Positions 46,866-58,721 of a stretch of DNA of 64,000 bases are shown one piece after another. The notes beneath the pieces were generated by a model. It saw only the letters and a list, made by a program, of their open reading frames with translations. It was not told the DNA's origin and ran no database searches. Source of the DNA: Apricaphanius iberus (Eukaryota; Chordata; Actinopteri; Cyprinodontiformes; Aphaniidae); NCBI GenBank assembly GCA_028564705.1, contig JAPXFQ010001709.1, positions 1 through 64,000 on the forward strand. Reading direction: 5' to 3'. Made by a program: the position numbers and the translations under genes. Each line of letters starts with the position of its first letter. The first letter of the stretch is position 1.

Positions 46866-49480
46866 CAGTTGAAACCAGACGCTTTACACTGAATAAAAAT
46901 ACACATGAACCTTTTTTTCCGCTCTGGCTGAAGTTAAATCAGACCAAACCTCTCTTGTCTTAGGTCAGTTAGAATCACTAAAATCATTTCCATTTTCCAA
47001 ATGCCACAATAATGAGAAAAAGAATATGTCAGATATTTTTTAATTAATTTCTTTAAAATCAAAAGTTTACACACAGAATTATTCTAATTCATTTAGACAA
47101 TGATGGAGACCCCACAACGATGAAATTGTGGGTTTTGGAAGCGTCTGATTAGTTAACTGACACATTCTAGTTAAATGGGGGCACACCTGTGCATGTATTT
47201 TAGGGCCACACCTGGAATACACGGCCATCTTGTTTGACACAATGGAAAAGTCAAAAGAAATCTACTAAAATATGAGGAAGAGAATTTTGTCTTGGGGAAT
47301 GATTTCCAGATGCTTGAAGGTGCTGTTATTAATTCCAATAATTATGAGCGAGTATAGACATGATGGTAACGTCCAGCCATTATACCACTCAGGAAGGAGT
47401 TCTGTGTCCCGACGATGTTCCGGTTATGGGATGAACCGGTTGTGGTCTGAAATGCGCGAATCGACTCCAGAACAAAAGCCAAGTATAAGGATGTATAAGG
47501 ATGATGACTGATGCCGGTATGGTGTCATTAACCTCAGTGAAACGTGTCCTGTACCGACATGGGCTGAAAGGCCACTCAGTCCGAAGGAAGCGATTTCTCG
47601 AAAAGATACAGAAAAGCCAAATGCAGTTTCCAGATGCAAACATGAACAAAGAACTCAATTTGTGGAGGCATTTCATGTGGTCTGATGAAAATGGAACTAA
47701 CACACAAAAAGGAGATACTCATTTGAAGCCATAATGCAAAGAACACTGTCAACAAAGTTCTGCCTGATCAACACTACCCAAATCTTCAGAAGACAGAAAA
47801 AACACCCTTTGTAAAACACTAAATATAAAATATAACAAAAAATGATATTCACTTATCACTTTGTGTAGCCTTAATACATAACAAATATTGTAAAAATAAG
47901 TATTCTAAATAACAGTTTTAAACAAATTCCCTCCAATGCAGGCAAACAAAGGTACTGCCCAGAAACAGATTAAATAAAAGACCCAAACATTTATTCATTT
48001 AGTCATTCCCCTAAGCATACTGCTGAGCAGTATCTTGTTTGTTCAAATGGTCCATTCTCTGCTTACCTGCTAGGACTGCAATTAAGGCACATTAAGCCAT
48101 GATAAGTATATATATATATATAAATATATAGATATATATATGCTCTTTATTATTTCCAAATAGATGGTGAGACAAATTTGGATGGTATAAATATGAGGAG
48201 GGAGATTAATTTCTTTGTGGTCTCCTATGAAAAGTAATAAAAAATACAACTAAGGTAGAGACAGCTAAACACATACATAAATAAACTTAATATTTGGATA
48301 CCACATGTCTGTGTTAAACATCACGTAAACAAAATGTTTTGAAAAGTCACAGGAGTTTCTGTCAGGAGAGAGTGAGAAAGTGTTTATTTTTTCACTTTGG
48401 TCGCAGCACAGCATTTTTGTTTGTTGAGTTTGTTGATTTTGACACCGACTTTGGATTCTGCCGGACCAAAAGCACAACCAGCTGCGCTCTCAGGCTCAAA
48501 GATCCCCCTTGATCCGATGCCGAAGTTACTATCGCGCAGAGGAAACAGAAACTCCTGGTCGAAACTGTTAATAAACTTAATAACTCGGTGGATGTAAGAA
48601 GCAAGTGAAACTACAGCTTCTGTCTGCCACATAAAGATGTTAATTCTCTCGCTGTTGCTGTCTGTGCGTCACTATTCACAGCTGGGTTTTTTCTCATCGA
48701 AAGTACATGAATCATGTAGGTGAGCTATTCTGGATTCAAAATAGTGAATTTCTCCATAAGGTGATCATCAGGCGACGTCACTACAGTGAGACACTGATTG
48801 GTTGGCACATTGCGCCAAGTCCGTCAAAAGTTCAGCTAGCTGAACTTCTGCGTTGCTTGCGTTTGCTATGTTGCCGCTTGAAGCGCAAGTAAAGCTTGAA
48901 AAGTTGACGGAGCCAACGCTCCACAGAGACTCTGACAGACTCAACCATAGACTTTACGTCAAATCTTGCCACAACTGACGTTTGGGGTGGTGTGAACGCA
49001 CCAATCAGGGTCGATCTGAGTCTGGGTGGGGACAGAGCCTCCCTTCCCCCACCCCATCTGTGTCCATGCTCCCAAATGGTGGATGACCTAGTGAATGTTT
49101 TGAAGTGAATGTTTTGGTGTGACCATCACAAAGCCTGAATTTGAATTGGAGAGGATTTGTTGGCAGATCTGACTCAGTGCACTGTGCTGCTGCTTTCAAG
49201 TTATATCAGGAGGAATGGGCAAGAATTCCAGCAAGCTATTGTTAGAAGATTGTGGAAGGAATCCCAAAACATGTGAGCTAAGTCAGTTCAAAGGCAGTGC
49301 TAGCACATACTGTGAAAAATGTATGTAAACTTCTGATTTTGAGGACATGAATGAATAAATGTGACAGGCCTTTTCTCTCATTATTGTGGCATTTAGCAAA
49401 TATAAATAATTTCTGTACTCTAATTGGTCTAAAAGAAGACGATATTTTAATCGCCGTAGATCAACGTCTGACTTCAAGTG
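46866..49480 (+). mobile_element. Tc1-like transposon (IR/DR type), interrupted
   Basis: The left end cagttgaaaccagacg and right end reversed cacttgaagtcagacg start long inverted repeats of roughly 180 bp; both arms include aaatgccacaataatgaga. TA follows the right end (49481-49482); the left has TG. Inside, 47272-47511 and 47501-47734 carry transposase pieces: SVKRVLYRHGLKGHSVRRKR and LWRHFMWSDEN, with the second catalytic Asp. After about 47740 the coding region is lost and about 1.3 kb of foreign sequence follows, including a Harbinger-like copy ending at 49003, a TA microsatellite (48107-48140), and an unassigned part. Confidence 0.75.
48640..49003. mobile_element. Harbinger-like MITE, partial copy
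   Basis: The right part matches 42780-43078 closely (shared gttcagctagctg, acttctgcgttgcttgcgtt) and ends ggtgtgaacgcacca. A left terminal repeat was not found, so the start is approximate. Confidence 0.55.
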
Positions 49481-49561
49481 TAAGATCCCACTAACATACA
49501 GTGTTGAAATTTAAAGTCTCCAGTGTCTTGTTCTAACCGCTTTCATGCTTCTTTTGTGAAG

Positions 49562-49678
49562 AGGCTGCACTTTGTGAATATAAGCTCGGCCACTACTACG
49601 ACAGGCTGTTGAGGAGATGCATAAAGTGTGCAGAGATTTGTGGAAACCATCCAGCCGAGTGCTCCCTGCACTGCCCGA
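49562..49678 (+). CDS. tnfrsf13b: TACI, coding exon 2: CRD2
   Basis: Encodes residues 39-78 between phase-1 boundaries. The stretch CEYKLGHYYDRLLRRC, then IKCAEICGNHPAECSLHC, aligns with human TACI CRD2 (CRKEQGKFYDHLLRDC, then ISCASICGQHPKQCAYFC). Cysteines are at 43, 58, 61, 65, 72 and 76, and the DxL motif is DRL (52-54). Human TACI binds ligand mainly through CRD2, so the close match here is expected. Two CRDs distinguish TACI from BCMA and BAFF-R. Donor GTAAGT. Confidence 0.92.
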
Positions 49679-49858
49679 GTAAGTAACACTTTGCCGTGGA
49701 TTTCAGCACAGAGAAATTAATGCCATGGCTTCCAGCTTAAGCTCTGCAGACAAGGATTCCAGAAAGGTTCCAGATAGAGAAAACCGCTCGGAAAGGAGGC
49801 CTTTAAGACTCAACAACCCTAAGAGGTATCTATATGTTTCTTCCATTTTGTCCTCTAG

Positions 49859-50152
49859 CTCTGTCACCTCCTGCGGCGACCAAAAGGGTTGGAGTCAGCA
49901 GACGGGCAGTGAACACCCAGCCACCCTCGGAACCGTTGGAGCCCACCATCCAGCTCTACGCCCTCCTGGCTGTGTGCACCGTGCTGCTGCTTTTCAGCCT
50001 GTGTCTTGCCCTGGTTGTGTTGCTGAGGAGAGGAAAGGCCAAAAACCCAAACACGAGACCCTCTACTACCAAAGACGAACAGCAGACGTGTGTCGTTCTG
50101 CCTGGACAGGAGTCTGGCTGGCCAGAAAGTCAGACGGGAAGAAGCACCAAAG
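49859..50152 (+). CDS. tnfrsf13b: TACI, coding exon 3: stalk and transmembrane segment
   Basis: Encodes residues 78-176: a proline-rich stalk (LSPPAATKRVG ... PPSEPLEPTIQ), a transmembrane helix about 110-133 (LYALLAVCTVLLLFSLCLAL and VVLL), a basic stop-transfer RRGKAK, and a polar cytoplasmic part. The stalk (about 30 residues) is shorter than in human TACI. The acceptor ttgtcctctag and donor GTTAGT fit the phase-1 pattern. Confidence 0.9.
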
Positions 50153-50245
50153 GTTAGTGTGGTTAAAGAACAAACAAACCCAACAACCAGCAATCTCAGT
50201 CGGTGGGAGTTACTGTTGCTGGAATATCATTTCTGTCTTTTCTAG

Positions 50246-50508
50246 ATTTTGTATCAAATTCAACCTACCTCAGCTACAGTGAGCCATCCGAGGACTCCTA
50301 CCCACCAGAGACCTGCGTGTGCATGCACTGCTTCCCCGATCTGAGGGGGCTCAGCCAGGACAGCAGCAGGCTGCAGAGACCACCCTACACATGCTACCAA
50401 CAGGGCATCCTTCACAGAGCCCACTTCCAAAACGGGGGTCCCCCATGGACCAGGGGCAGCCTGCACGCCTCAGGCCCGGAAATCCAGCAGGGGGCAGCGG
50501 TGGGATGA
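50246..50508 (+). CDS. tnfrsf13b: TACI, coding exon 4: cytoplasmic tail
   Basis: Encodes residues 176-262. PETCVCMHCFPDLRGLSQDS corresponds to PVETCSFCFPECRAPTQES of human TACI, the conserved segment of its cytoplasmic tail; the rest is rich in Gln, Gly and Pro and not conserved. Stop TGA at 50506-50508. A candidate AATAAA is at 50986-50991, inside a repeat element. Confidence 0.9.
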
Positions 50509-50645
50509 GGCAGCTCTAAAAAAACTAGATGGGGAGGGGGGAGGATTTCTCCCACGGATGAAAGCTAACACTTGGTTTACCTATTCAGGCATGTTTGTTG
50601 CAATATTTTAGGCTTAAGAAGTAAGAGTGACACTGGTCAAACCTC

Positions 50646-51386
50646 GGCCCTCATTTATCAAACGTTAATAGAAGCTGTCCTATATTCTATCCTATGAATG
50701 AAATTTAGAATGTTTGTACGAAGAGTCAAAAGTCGGATTTATGGAATATCCTGTGGCCACTCTTGCGCATGTCCTTCCGCAATCATCTGTTGCTAAATCC
50801 CACATGTGCAAACCTAGGTGCTCCTGGCCGTTCTCAGTCATTCGCATCTCAATTCTCCAAAATCAGGGAACACCACATCCTCTGTCACAAACATTACTCC
50901 TTGCGTTTTTCCTTAAAGTAATGGCCAAGAAAGCAAAAGAAGGAATTTCAGTGACATGGAGATCGAGATGAAACATAGGCGGGGCAATAAAAAAGTATTT
51001 ATGATGAACAGTCATAAATCATAGTTAATACAAATTCATTTCAATACTGATAGTTTTTGCCATCAGAGATTTGACTTCTTTGAAAAATTAATTAGGTTAA
51101 ATTAAATAAGTTAAATTTCTGAACTTTGCCATTTGGTTCTATCAGGTTGGGGTAAAGCAATACTAAAAATAAAAAAAACTGGATGTGAGAAAGTGATACA
51201 GGCAGGCAGTAAATTTGATCGGGACAGGAGATATTCCAGTTGGAAATAAATGAAAAAAATGATTTGAACTCAAACTGAATATAATAAAACCTCTGTCAGC
51301 ACACAGCTTGGACAGATCTGCTACTGAGGGTGCTCCGATCATCAAATTTCGGAGGGACAAATCTGTACGGTTTATAAATGAGGGCC
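50646..51386. mobile_element. DNA transposon/MITE with ggccctcatttat ends (741 bp)
   Basis: Left end ggccctcatttatcaaac and right end tttataaatgagggcc are inverted repeats of about 17 bp. No clear target duplication was found and no transposase is present. It lies in or just after the tnfrsf13b 3' UTR. Confidence 0.6.
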
Positions 51387-51983
51387 CAGCTCTGACGCAG
51401 ACATATAAAACTAACTTTAAGGGACACTTTTACCTCATGTTTCTCAAAGTATAAACTTCTACTCTGACATTGTCCTGTACAATTTATCAACGATGACACT
51501 TAAAATATAGTCGAAGAGCAACAAGAAAACTGATAGATTGCACTGCCTTGCATCACATTTCGTCACGTTACAAACAGGCGTTGTGAATTTTTTGATTTTT
51601 CTCTCTGACAGACCAACAAAAACTAGTAAATAATAATGAAGTGAAAGGAAAAGGATACAATTTGGGTTTGTGGCATACATTAATAACAGTCATCATAATG
51701 AGCTGCATTCTTTGTTTGTAATTGATTGCTTAAGCTTAGTTAACATAGAAACTGTAATAAAAACATTGGGTCCTCATACTAACTGGTTCAAACACAGTTT
51801 TTTATTGCTTGATTGTGTGAGGAAGCAGAGAGTTTTATTGTCCCACTCCCTGCTCAAGACAATCAGATTTAAGAGAAACTGAGTGTTACCTGACATCCTC
51901 CCAACTCTGAATGTCCTATTACTTTATGATGACTTTCAGTTGACCTGCAGGTTAATTAAACTATGTTGAGCTGTGAGTACGGT
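51387..51983. other. Intergenic, repeat fragment
   Basis: At 51545-51690 phrases such as gcactgccttgcatcacatt resemble the same dispersed Tc1-type repeat tail as at 19447. Nothing else recognised. Confidence 0.35.
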
Positions 51984-54600
51984 GTTCATTTTAGGACATC
52001 TTCAGACTCAGGTGTCAGTCTCAGAACAACATCCATCATCTTCAGACAAAACTGCCTCAGCATCAGAAAAACATCCGTCATCTTCAGACAAAACTACATC
52101 AGCGTCAGAAAAAATATCCCTCATCTTCAGATGAAACTGCTTCAAACGATTGTGTCAGAAAAAATGAAGTCAGGTGTCAGGAAAACCTCTGTCAGAAAAA
52201 ATGTTGTCAGGTGTCAGGAAAACCTCTGTCAAAAAAAATGTACTCAGGTGTCAGGAAAACCTCTGTCAGAAAAAATGTTGTCAGGTGTCAGGAAAACCTC
52301 TGTCAGAAAAAATGTAGTCAGGTGTCAGGGAAACCTCTGTCAGAAAAAATGTTGTCAGGTGTCAGGAAAACCTCTGTCAGAAAAAATGTAGTCAGGTGTC
52401 AGGAAAACCTCTGTCAGAAAAAATGTTGTCAGGTGTCAGGAAAACCTCTGTCAGAAAAAATGTAGTCAGGTGTCAGGAAAACCTCTGTCAGAAAAAATGT
52501 AGTCAGGTGTCAGGAAAACCTCTGTCAGAAAAAATGTAGTCAGGTGTCAGGAAAACCTCTGTCAGAAAAAATGTAGTCAGGTGTCAGGAAAACCTCTGTC
52601 AAAAAAAATCTAGTCAGGTGTCAGGAAAACCTCGGTCAGAAAAAATGTAGTCAGGTGTCAGGAAAACCTCTGTCAAAAAAAATCTAGTCAGGTGTCAGGA
52701 AAACCTCTGTCAAAAAAAATGTAGTCAGGTGTCAGGAAAACCTCGGTCAGAAAAAATGTAGTAACCTCTGTCAGAAAAAATGTAGTCAGGTGTCAGGAAA
52801 ACCTCTGTCAGAAAAAATGTAGTCAGGTGTCAGGAAAACCTCTGTCAGAAAAAATGTAGTCAGGTGTCAGGAAAACCTCTGTCAAAAAAAATGTAGTCAG
52901 GTGTCAGGAAAACCTCTGTCAAAAAAAATGTAGTCAGGTGTCAGGAAAACCTCTGTCAAAAAAAATGTAGTCAGGTGTCAGGAAAACCTCGTTCAGAAAA
53001 AATGTAGTCAGGTGTCAGGAAAACCTCTGTCAAAAAAAATGTAGTCAGGTGTCAGGAAAACCTCGGTCAGAAAAAATGTAGTCAGGTGTCAGGAAAACCT
53101 CTGTCAGAAAAAATGTAGTCAGGTGTCAGGAAAACCTGTGTCAGAAAAAATGTAGTCAGGTGTCAGGAAAACCTGTGTCAGAAAAAATGTAGTCAGGTGT
53201 CAGGAAAAGTTGTGTCAGAAAAAATGTAGTCAGGTGTCAGGAAAAACTGTGTCAGAAAAAATGTAGTCAGGTGTCAGGAAAAACTGTGTCAGAAAAAATA
53301 TAGTCAGGTGTCAGGAAAAACGGTGTCAGAAAAAATGTAGTCAGGTGTCAGGAATAACTGTGTCAGAAAAAATGTAGTCAGGTGTCAGGAAAAACTGTGT
53401 CAGAAAAAATATAGTCAGGTGTCAGGAAAAACGGTGTCAGAAAAAATGTAGTCAGGTGTCAGGAATAACTGTGTCAGAAAAAATGTAGTCAGGTGTCAGG
53501 AAAAACTGTGTCAGAAAAAATATAGTCAGGTGTCAGGAAAAACGGTGTCAGAAAAAATGTAGTCAGGTGTCAGGAATAACTGTGTCAGAAAAAATGTAGT
53601 CAGGTGTCAGGAAAAACTGTGTCAGAAAAAATATAGTCAGGTGTCAGGAAAAACGGTGTCAGAAAAAATGTAGTCAGGTGTCAGGAATAACTGTGTCAGA
53701 AAAAATGTAGTCAGGTGTCAGGAAAAACTGTGTCAGAAAAAATGTAGTCAGGTGTCAGGAAAAACGGTGTCAGAAAAAATGTAGTCAGGTGTCAGGAATA
53801 ACTGTGTCAGAAAAAATGTAGTCAGGTGTCAGGAAAAACTGTGTCAGAAAAAATGTAGTCAGGTGTCAGGAAAAACGGTGTCAGAAAAAATGTAGTCAGG
53901 TGTCAGGAATAACTGTGTCAGAAAAAATGTAGTCAGGTGTCAGGAAAAACTGTGTCAGAAAAAATGTAGTCAGGTGTCAGGAAAACCTCTGTCAGAAAAA
54001 ATGTAGTCAGGTGTCAGGAAAACCTCTGTCAGAAAAAATGTAGTCAGGTGTCAGGAAAACCTCGGTCAGAAAAAATGTTGTCAGGTCTCAGGAAAAACTG
54101 CATCAGAAAAACTGTAGTCAGGTGTCAGGAAAACCTCGGTCAGAAAAAATGTTGTCAGGTGTCAGGAAAACCTCGGTCAGAAAAAATGTAATCAGGTGTC
54201 AGGAAAACCTCGGTCAGAAAAAATGTAATCAGGTGTCAGGAAAACCTTGGTCAGAAAAAATGTAGTCAGGTGTCAGGAAAACCTCGGTCAGAAAAAATGT
54301 AGTCAGGTGTCAGGAAAACCTCGGTCAGAAAAAATGTAATCAGGTGTCAGGAAAACCTCTGTCAGAAAAAAGGTAGTCAGTGTCAGGAAAACCTCGTTCA
54401 GAAAAAATGTAGTCAGGTGTCAGGAAAACCTCGGTCAGAAAAAATGTTGTCAGGTGTCAGGAAAACCTCGGTCAGAAAAAATGTTGTCAGGTGTCAGGAA
54501 AACCTCGGTCAGAAAAATTTTTATCATGTCTCAGGAAAAACTGCATCAGAAAAACTGTAGTCAGTTGTCCGGAAAACCTGTCAGAAAAAAAAAAGTGTCA
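51984..54600. repeat. 37-bp minisatellite, about 65 copies, with higher-order structure
   Basis: The unit is gtcaggtgtcaggaaaacct followed by ctgtcagaaaaaatgta, repeated without break from about 52153 to 54585. To the left (51984-52152) are diverged units about 42 bp long beginning catcttcagacaaaact. Variants are regional: cctctg units at 52170-53100 and 53980-54060, gtg units in the middle, cctcgg units at 54060-54530. Between about 53275 and 53945 three variants alternate in fixed order with a 111-bp period. Because 3x37 equals 111 and the unit has no stop in some frames, long open frames arise; they are not genes. Confidence 0.97.
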
Positions 54601-55117
54601 GTCTTCTTCTTGTGTTTAATGGTGGTTGGCAATCAACTTTTATGAGCATTACCGCTACCTACTGGTAAGGATTTTGGATGGAGACTGTTCTAATCTACTT
54701 TGTGGAAAAAACAAAACTGTCGCCTTCACATTAAGTTCAATAATATAAAGTTAACTAAATTCTTCAAAATAAACCATTGCATCTAAGAAAACTTAAAATA
54801 AGTGGTTGACAAATACTTTCTCCTTACATTTCTGACACTTCATAACTTGTATCTTAAGATGAAATGTTATCAGAAGCTGAGACATATGTAGGTGGGGGTC
54901 TGAGTATCTGTAAAGATATCAACAATAATTAAATGTTAAAATGTTTACAATAATGACAAATTATATTTTTTACGAAAATAAAAAGGTAGTTACGGATCAG
55001 GATTACCCGATCCTTATTGTGCATGTGCAAATAGGACCGGTACAGATTGAGCCTAACCGATCTGTCCCGCGCATGTGCAGAGGTTTTCTTCTTGCTATAG
55101 CACGTAAAACACTCACC
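54601..55117. other. Intergenic, nothing recognised
   Basis: AT-rich sequence after the minisatellite; no gene seen. Confidence 0.4.
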
Positions 55118-55310
55118 AAGAATGTGTAGAGCTTCTCCTCCATGCTGGCTCTCACTCCAACAACTGCTTTACCCCCGACATAGCTGCTACTTTCCACACG
55201 GTCAGGTTTATAGAGGTTTTCTCCGTGTTTAATGCTCCTTTCTTCGGCCTGGAGGCTACGACCCTCGTTCTCATTCTTCTGCAGTTGTAGTCCGCTAAAC
55301 GTTACCATCT
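55118..55310. repeat. Dispersed repeat, second copy of the 42320 family
   Basis: Similar over about 190 bp to 42320-42540 in the same orientation. Class unknown. Confidence 0.5.
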
Positions 55311-55519
55311 CTGATATACCCAACAATTTCAGAGTCATCCGAGTATTTCTGCAGATGACAGATCTCATGTGTCTTATACTGGAAGTACAGAGTAAAAGGG
55401 AATAGTGAGAGTACAGTTTTTACTTGGTTGGAGTATGTTTGTAAGGTAGTCATTGAACCAGCTGATTGTTGAGGCTTCCATCTGTGTCTTCAGGAGTTTT
55501 TGACAAAGCAAATCAGGCT

Positions 55520-55642
55520 GAATTGAGTTAAATTCAATTCAAGGCACTTGAGATGACAAGAAGTCGTTTCAATACAATTGTACAAACATACCATCAGTGT
55601 CCCGATTCTCCAGAGAGGAGAATCGGGACACTGATGGTATGT
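55520..55642. repeat. Retrotransposon-tail fragment ending in a perfect 26-bp palindrome
   Basis: The part 55525-55590 (aattcaattcaaggcacttg ... ttcaatacaattgtacaaac) is a short piece of the GAATT-tail repeat. Arms 55586-55611 and 55617-55642 are exact inverses (acataccatcagtgtcccga plus ttctcc) around agaga. Confidence 0.75.
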
Positions 55643-55699
55643 TGCAATTGAAGTGCACAAGGGTGGTAGTGCGGGTATTGGGACGAGACCTGACATTCA

Positions 55700-57665
55700 A
55701 AATGAGAAAAAAAAAAATCCTGAAAATGGCACCTGTTTGAAGTTATCAGTATAAAAGTCACCTGTCTACAACCTCAAACAGTCATTATCCAAACTCCACT
55801 ATGGCCAAGACCAAAGAGCTTTCAAAGTACAACAGAAGCAAAATTGTAGCCCAAGACCAAGCTGGGAAGCCGGAATCTGCAATAGGTACTGTCCTTCCTT
55901 GGTCAAAAAAACGGTTTGGAACAGACTTGCCTTACGTGACCGCGGCTGCTGGCTTACGTGCTCTGTTTTTGTCACGCCCATCGTAGTAGCATTGTAGCGT
56001 AGTAATATTACTTCAACCATGGAACTGGAAATGTATAACGAGAGTTTTACTTTTTTTAAAATATATTTCAGTTAAGTCAAATGTGCACACGAATTAGTAC
56101 CTGGTAGCCACCGAAGCTGCAACTACAAAGCAACTAACCAACCATACAGTATAAAACTGCTTTGGATCTAAAAATAAAAAAAATAAATAAAAACAATTTT
56201 AGATATAACCACGATGGTTAAAATTAGTTTACTTACATTTAAAAAAGAAATTTACCCCCAAAGTAGCTGCTGCCGGCTCCTACTGCACTGTATTCTGGGA
56301 CATTTTTGACCAAGAGAAGGCATCAAGGCACGTCTGATGTATCCTTGGTTAGTTAGCTAACCGGCTAACAAACGGAGGACAGATTCCTCGGTAGAACATG
56401 AACATTGGAACACGCCTTGGCGGTCCCTGATGACGTATCTCCTAGGCAACCGGGGCGGGACCAAGGCATCAAGGCAAAGCATTGAGAAACACCCCATGTT
56501 AAAAAGGCCAACTTTTTTTTTTACTCTTCAGAAACCTATGGGTGACGTCACCAATGGCTTGTCCATTTATATATATACAGTCTATGATAATCTCCCTCGG
56601 TCTGAGGCTTCATGCAAGTTCTCGCCCTATGTGGTCAAAACGATCACAAGAACAGTGAGCAAAAATCCCAGAATCACATTGGGGGACCTAGTGAATAACT
56701 TGTAGAGTGCAGGGACCAAAGTTACATTAGTAACACACTATGCTATCAGGGATTGCCAGACGTGTCCCCCTGCTTAGGCCAGTACATGTCCAGGTTTGTC
56801 AGAAGTTTGCTAGAAAGCATTTGGATGATCCAGAAGAGAATGTCATGTGGTCAGATTAAAACCAAAATAGAACATTTTGGTAAAAACTCTACTGGCCCTG
56901 TTTGAAGGAGAAAGAATGCGGAGTTGCATTCAAAGAACACATCTCCTGTGAAGCTGGAAACATCAGGCTTTGGGGCTGTTTTTCTGCAAAAGGACCAGGA
57001 CGACTGAGACCCTGTCCACACGTAGTCTGGTATCTCACAAAACGGATATATTTTTCTACGGTTTGGCCTGTCATCCACACATAAACGCAGATTTACGGCA
57101 CAAAAAAGGATTCTTTCTCAAAACTCAGGTAAAAGTGAAGATCTGCGTTTTCTCCTTTTTCAGCGTCTCACGCGTGGACGGATGAAATCGGAGTTTTTAA
57201 TGCCGCAGCATCACTTTCCGCAACAAAAAAATGCTCCAAAACCACTTTTGGAACCTGTTTTTACACCCAGAAACATTTATACCATCAGAGATGTTAGCAT
57301 TATCGATCGTCCAAGCCCTTTTTGCTCGCTTGTTTTTACAAACTCCATCACTGTAGTACAGAATAGAAAGTTACTCTGAACATATAAGATATAGGAGAAT
57401 TACTGCCCCCTACAGTTTTGCCATGTCTATGAATATGCCTAAAAACACACTTCTCTAGTTGCGTGTGGATGGGGACTCTTTTTAAAACAAGAATTTTTTT
57501 ATTTTTTTTTAAACCAGGCAAGGTGTGTACATGGCCTGATCCATCTGAAGGAAAGAATAAATGGGGCCTTGTATACTTTAATCGTGCTCAGCCAGCCATA
57601 CTGACAGAACATTTATCATTACATATTGCTCTGAAGGTGCACATATTGAATGATCTGAACAACAA
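55700..57665 (+). mobile_element. Tc1-like transposon relic broken by insertions
   Basis: Three pieces of the family seen at 29779-31294 are in order: 55700-55890 (with MAKTKELSKYNRSKIVAQDQ), about 56640-57005 (the middle of the transposase, where WSD is directly followed by a stop), and about 57525-57660. The first gap holds a GC-richer dispersed sequence including aacctatgggtgacgtcacc. The second gap, about 57007-57480, has ends ccctgtccacacgtag and an inverse form gcgtgtggatgggg, so it is probably another hAT-like element. No functional protein. Confidence 0.6.
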
Positions 57666-58721
57666 AAAAAAGCACTCAGATTTTTCCAGATAGTTTCTTT
57701 ATTTGAGAGTTTACATCACTGTGTCCAGTTCTTGCAGCAGTAACAACTGTGTGTGTGTGTGAGAGAGAGAGAGAGGGGGGACCTGCTGACGAGCTCAGGA
57801 CAGGTTTCACATGATCAGCGACCCTCTAACTGGATCCAGGAGTGTTAGATTAACTACTTCCATCAGCTCTGAAGTTTCACCTTTTTGTCTCAAACATACA
57901 AACTGTACACATACACTTTATACACACGTCATCATCATGTGAACAGAAAGAAGAAAAAAAAATTAAACATATCAAACTGATACCAGCTTAGACAGCATGC
58001 TGAATGCAAGTACTGATTCAGTACACAAACGTACAGTGCATACGCACGACACACGTGCATACAAAACAAGATCTCGCGCTTTGTCCTTTTTTTTTTTGTG
58101 TGTGTCTCTTTACACAGAACACATGTTATACAGACATCTACTCTAAGGTTTGATTTTTCTTCCTGCACACAGACTCATCTGTCAGGGCAACATGCGGTAG
58201 ACGGTTAACAGTGCAGGACTGAGCTTCTCAGCCTTTTATGCAATCTCTACCTTCCTCTTTTTTTTTATTCGGTACTTTTCTTTTTGGGCCATTTTACTTG
58301 AAACAGCAACATGACAACATGCCGTCAATGTGGGGAAAGAATAAAAAGGGGTCACAGTAAAATCTATCAGCAATCTTTGCGAGTAGAACTCAAATTCCTC
58401 TCTTGCTGCAGTAGAATAACCTCACAGAAAACTGCGTTTATGTAGAAGAGAAAGTCAAATGATTTTGAAAGAGTCAACAATGGCACTATTGTTGGGATTC
58501 CAAAGAAGTTTTTAATCTGTGATTTGCTGTTTTAAAAGTTGACAGGAACTAGTTTTTTACTTACTTCCTGTTTTCTTGAGATGTAAAATGTGCAACAGGT
58601 CCTTTTTATTAAATCTGAACTGCTTTTTAAGCCGCCAAACAGAAGAGTAAAGGAGGAAAAAAAAAGCTTACTGTTAGAGACTTCTGTTAAAGTCTGCATC
58701 AAGTCTCCATAGCAAACATTA

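Larger units (their letters stand above)
46579..49561 (+). other. tnfrsf13b: tnfrsf13b intron between CRD1 and CRD2 (2983 bp)
   Basis: The intron separates the two cysteine-rich domains. About 88 percent of it is the Tc1-like element 46866-49480, itself interrupted by other repeats. Confidence 0.85.

Noticed and set aside
49725..50282. 185-codon frame overlapping tnfrsf13b exon 3
   Set aside because: Different frame from the TACI exon; crosses its splice sites; no domain.
51963..52465. Open frames of 142 and 84 codons with a repeated RKTSVRKN-like peptide
   Set aside because: They are translations of the 37-bp minisatellite; the unit lacks stops in these frames and all frames give similar text.
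52153..54585. CRISPR array
   Set aside because: The units are contiguous tandem repeats with no unique spacers, in a vertebrate genome.
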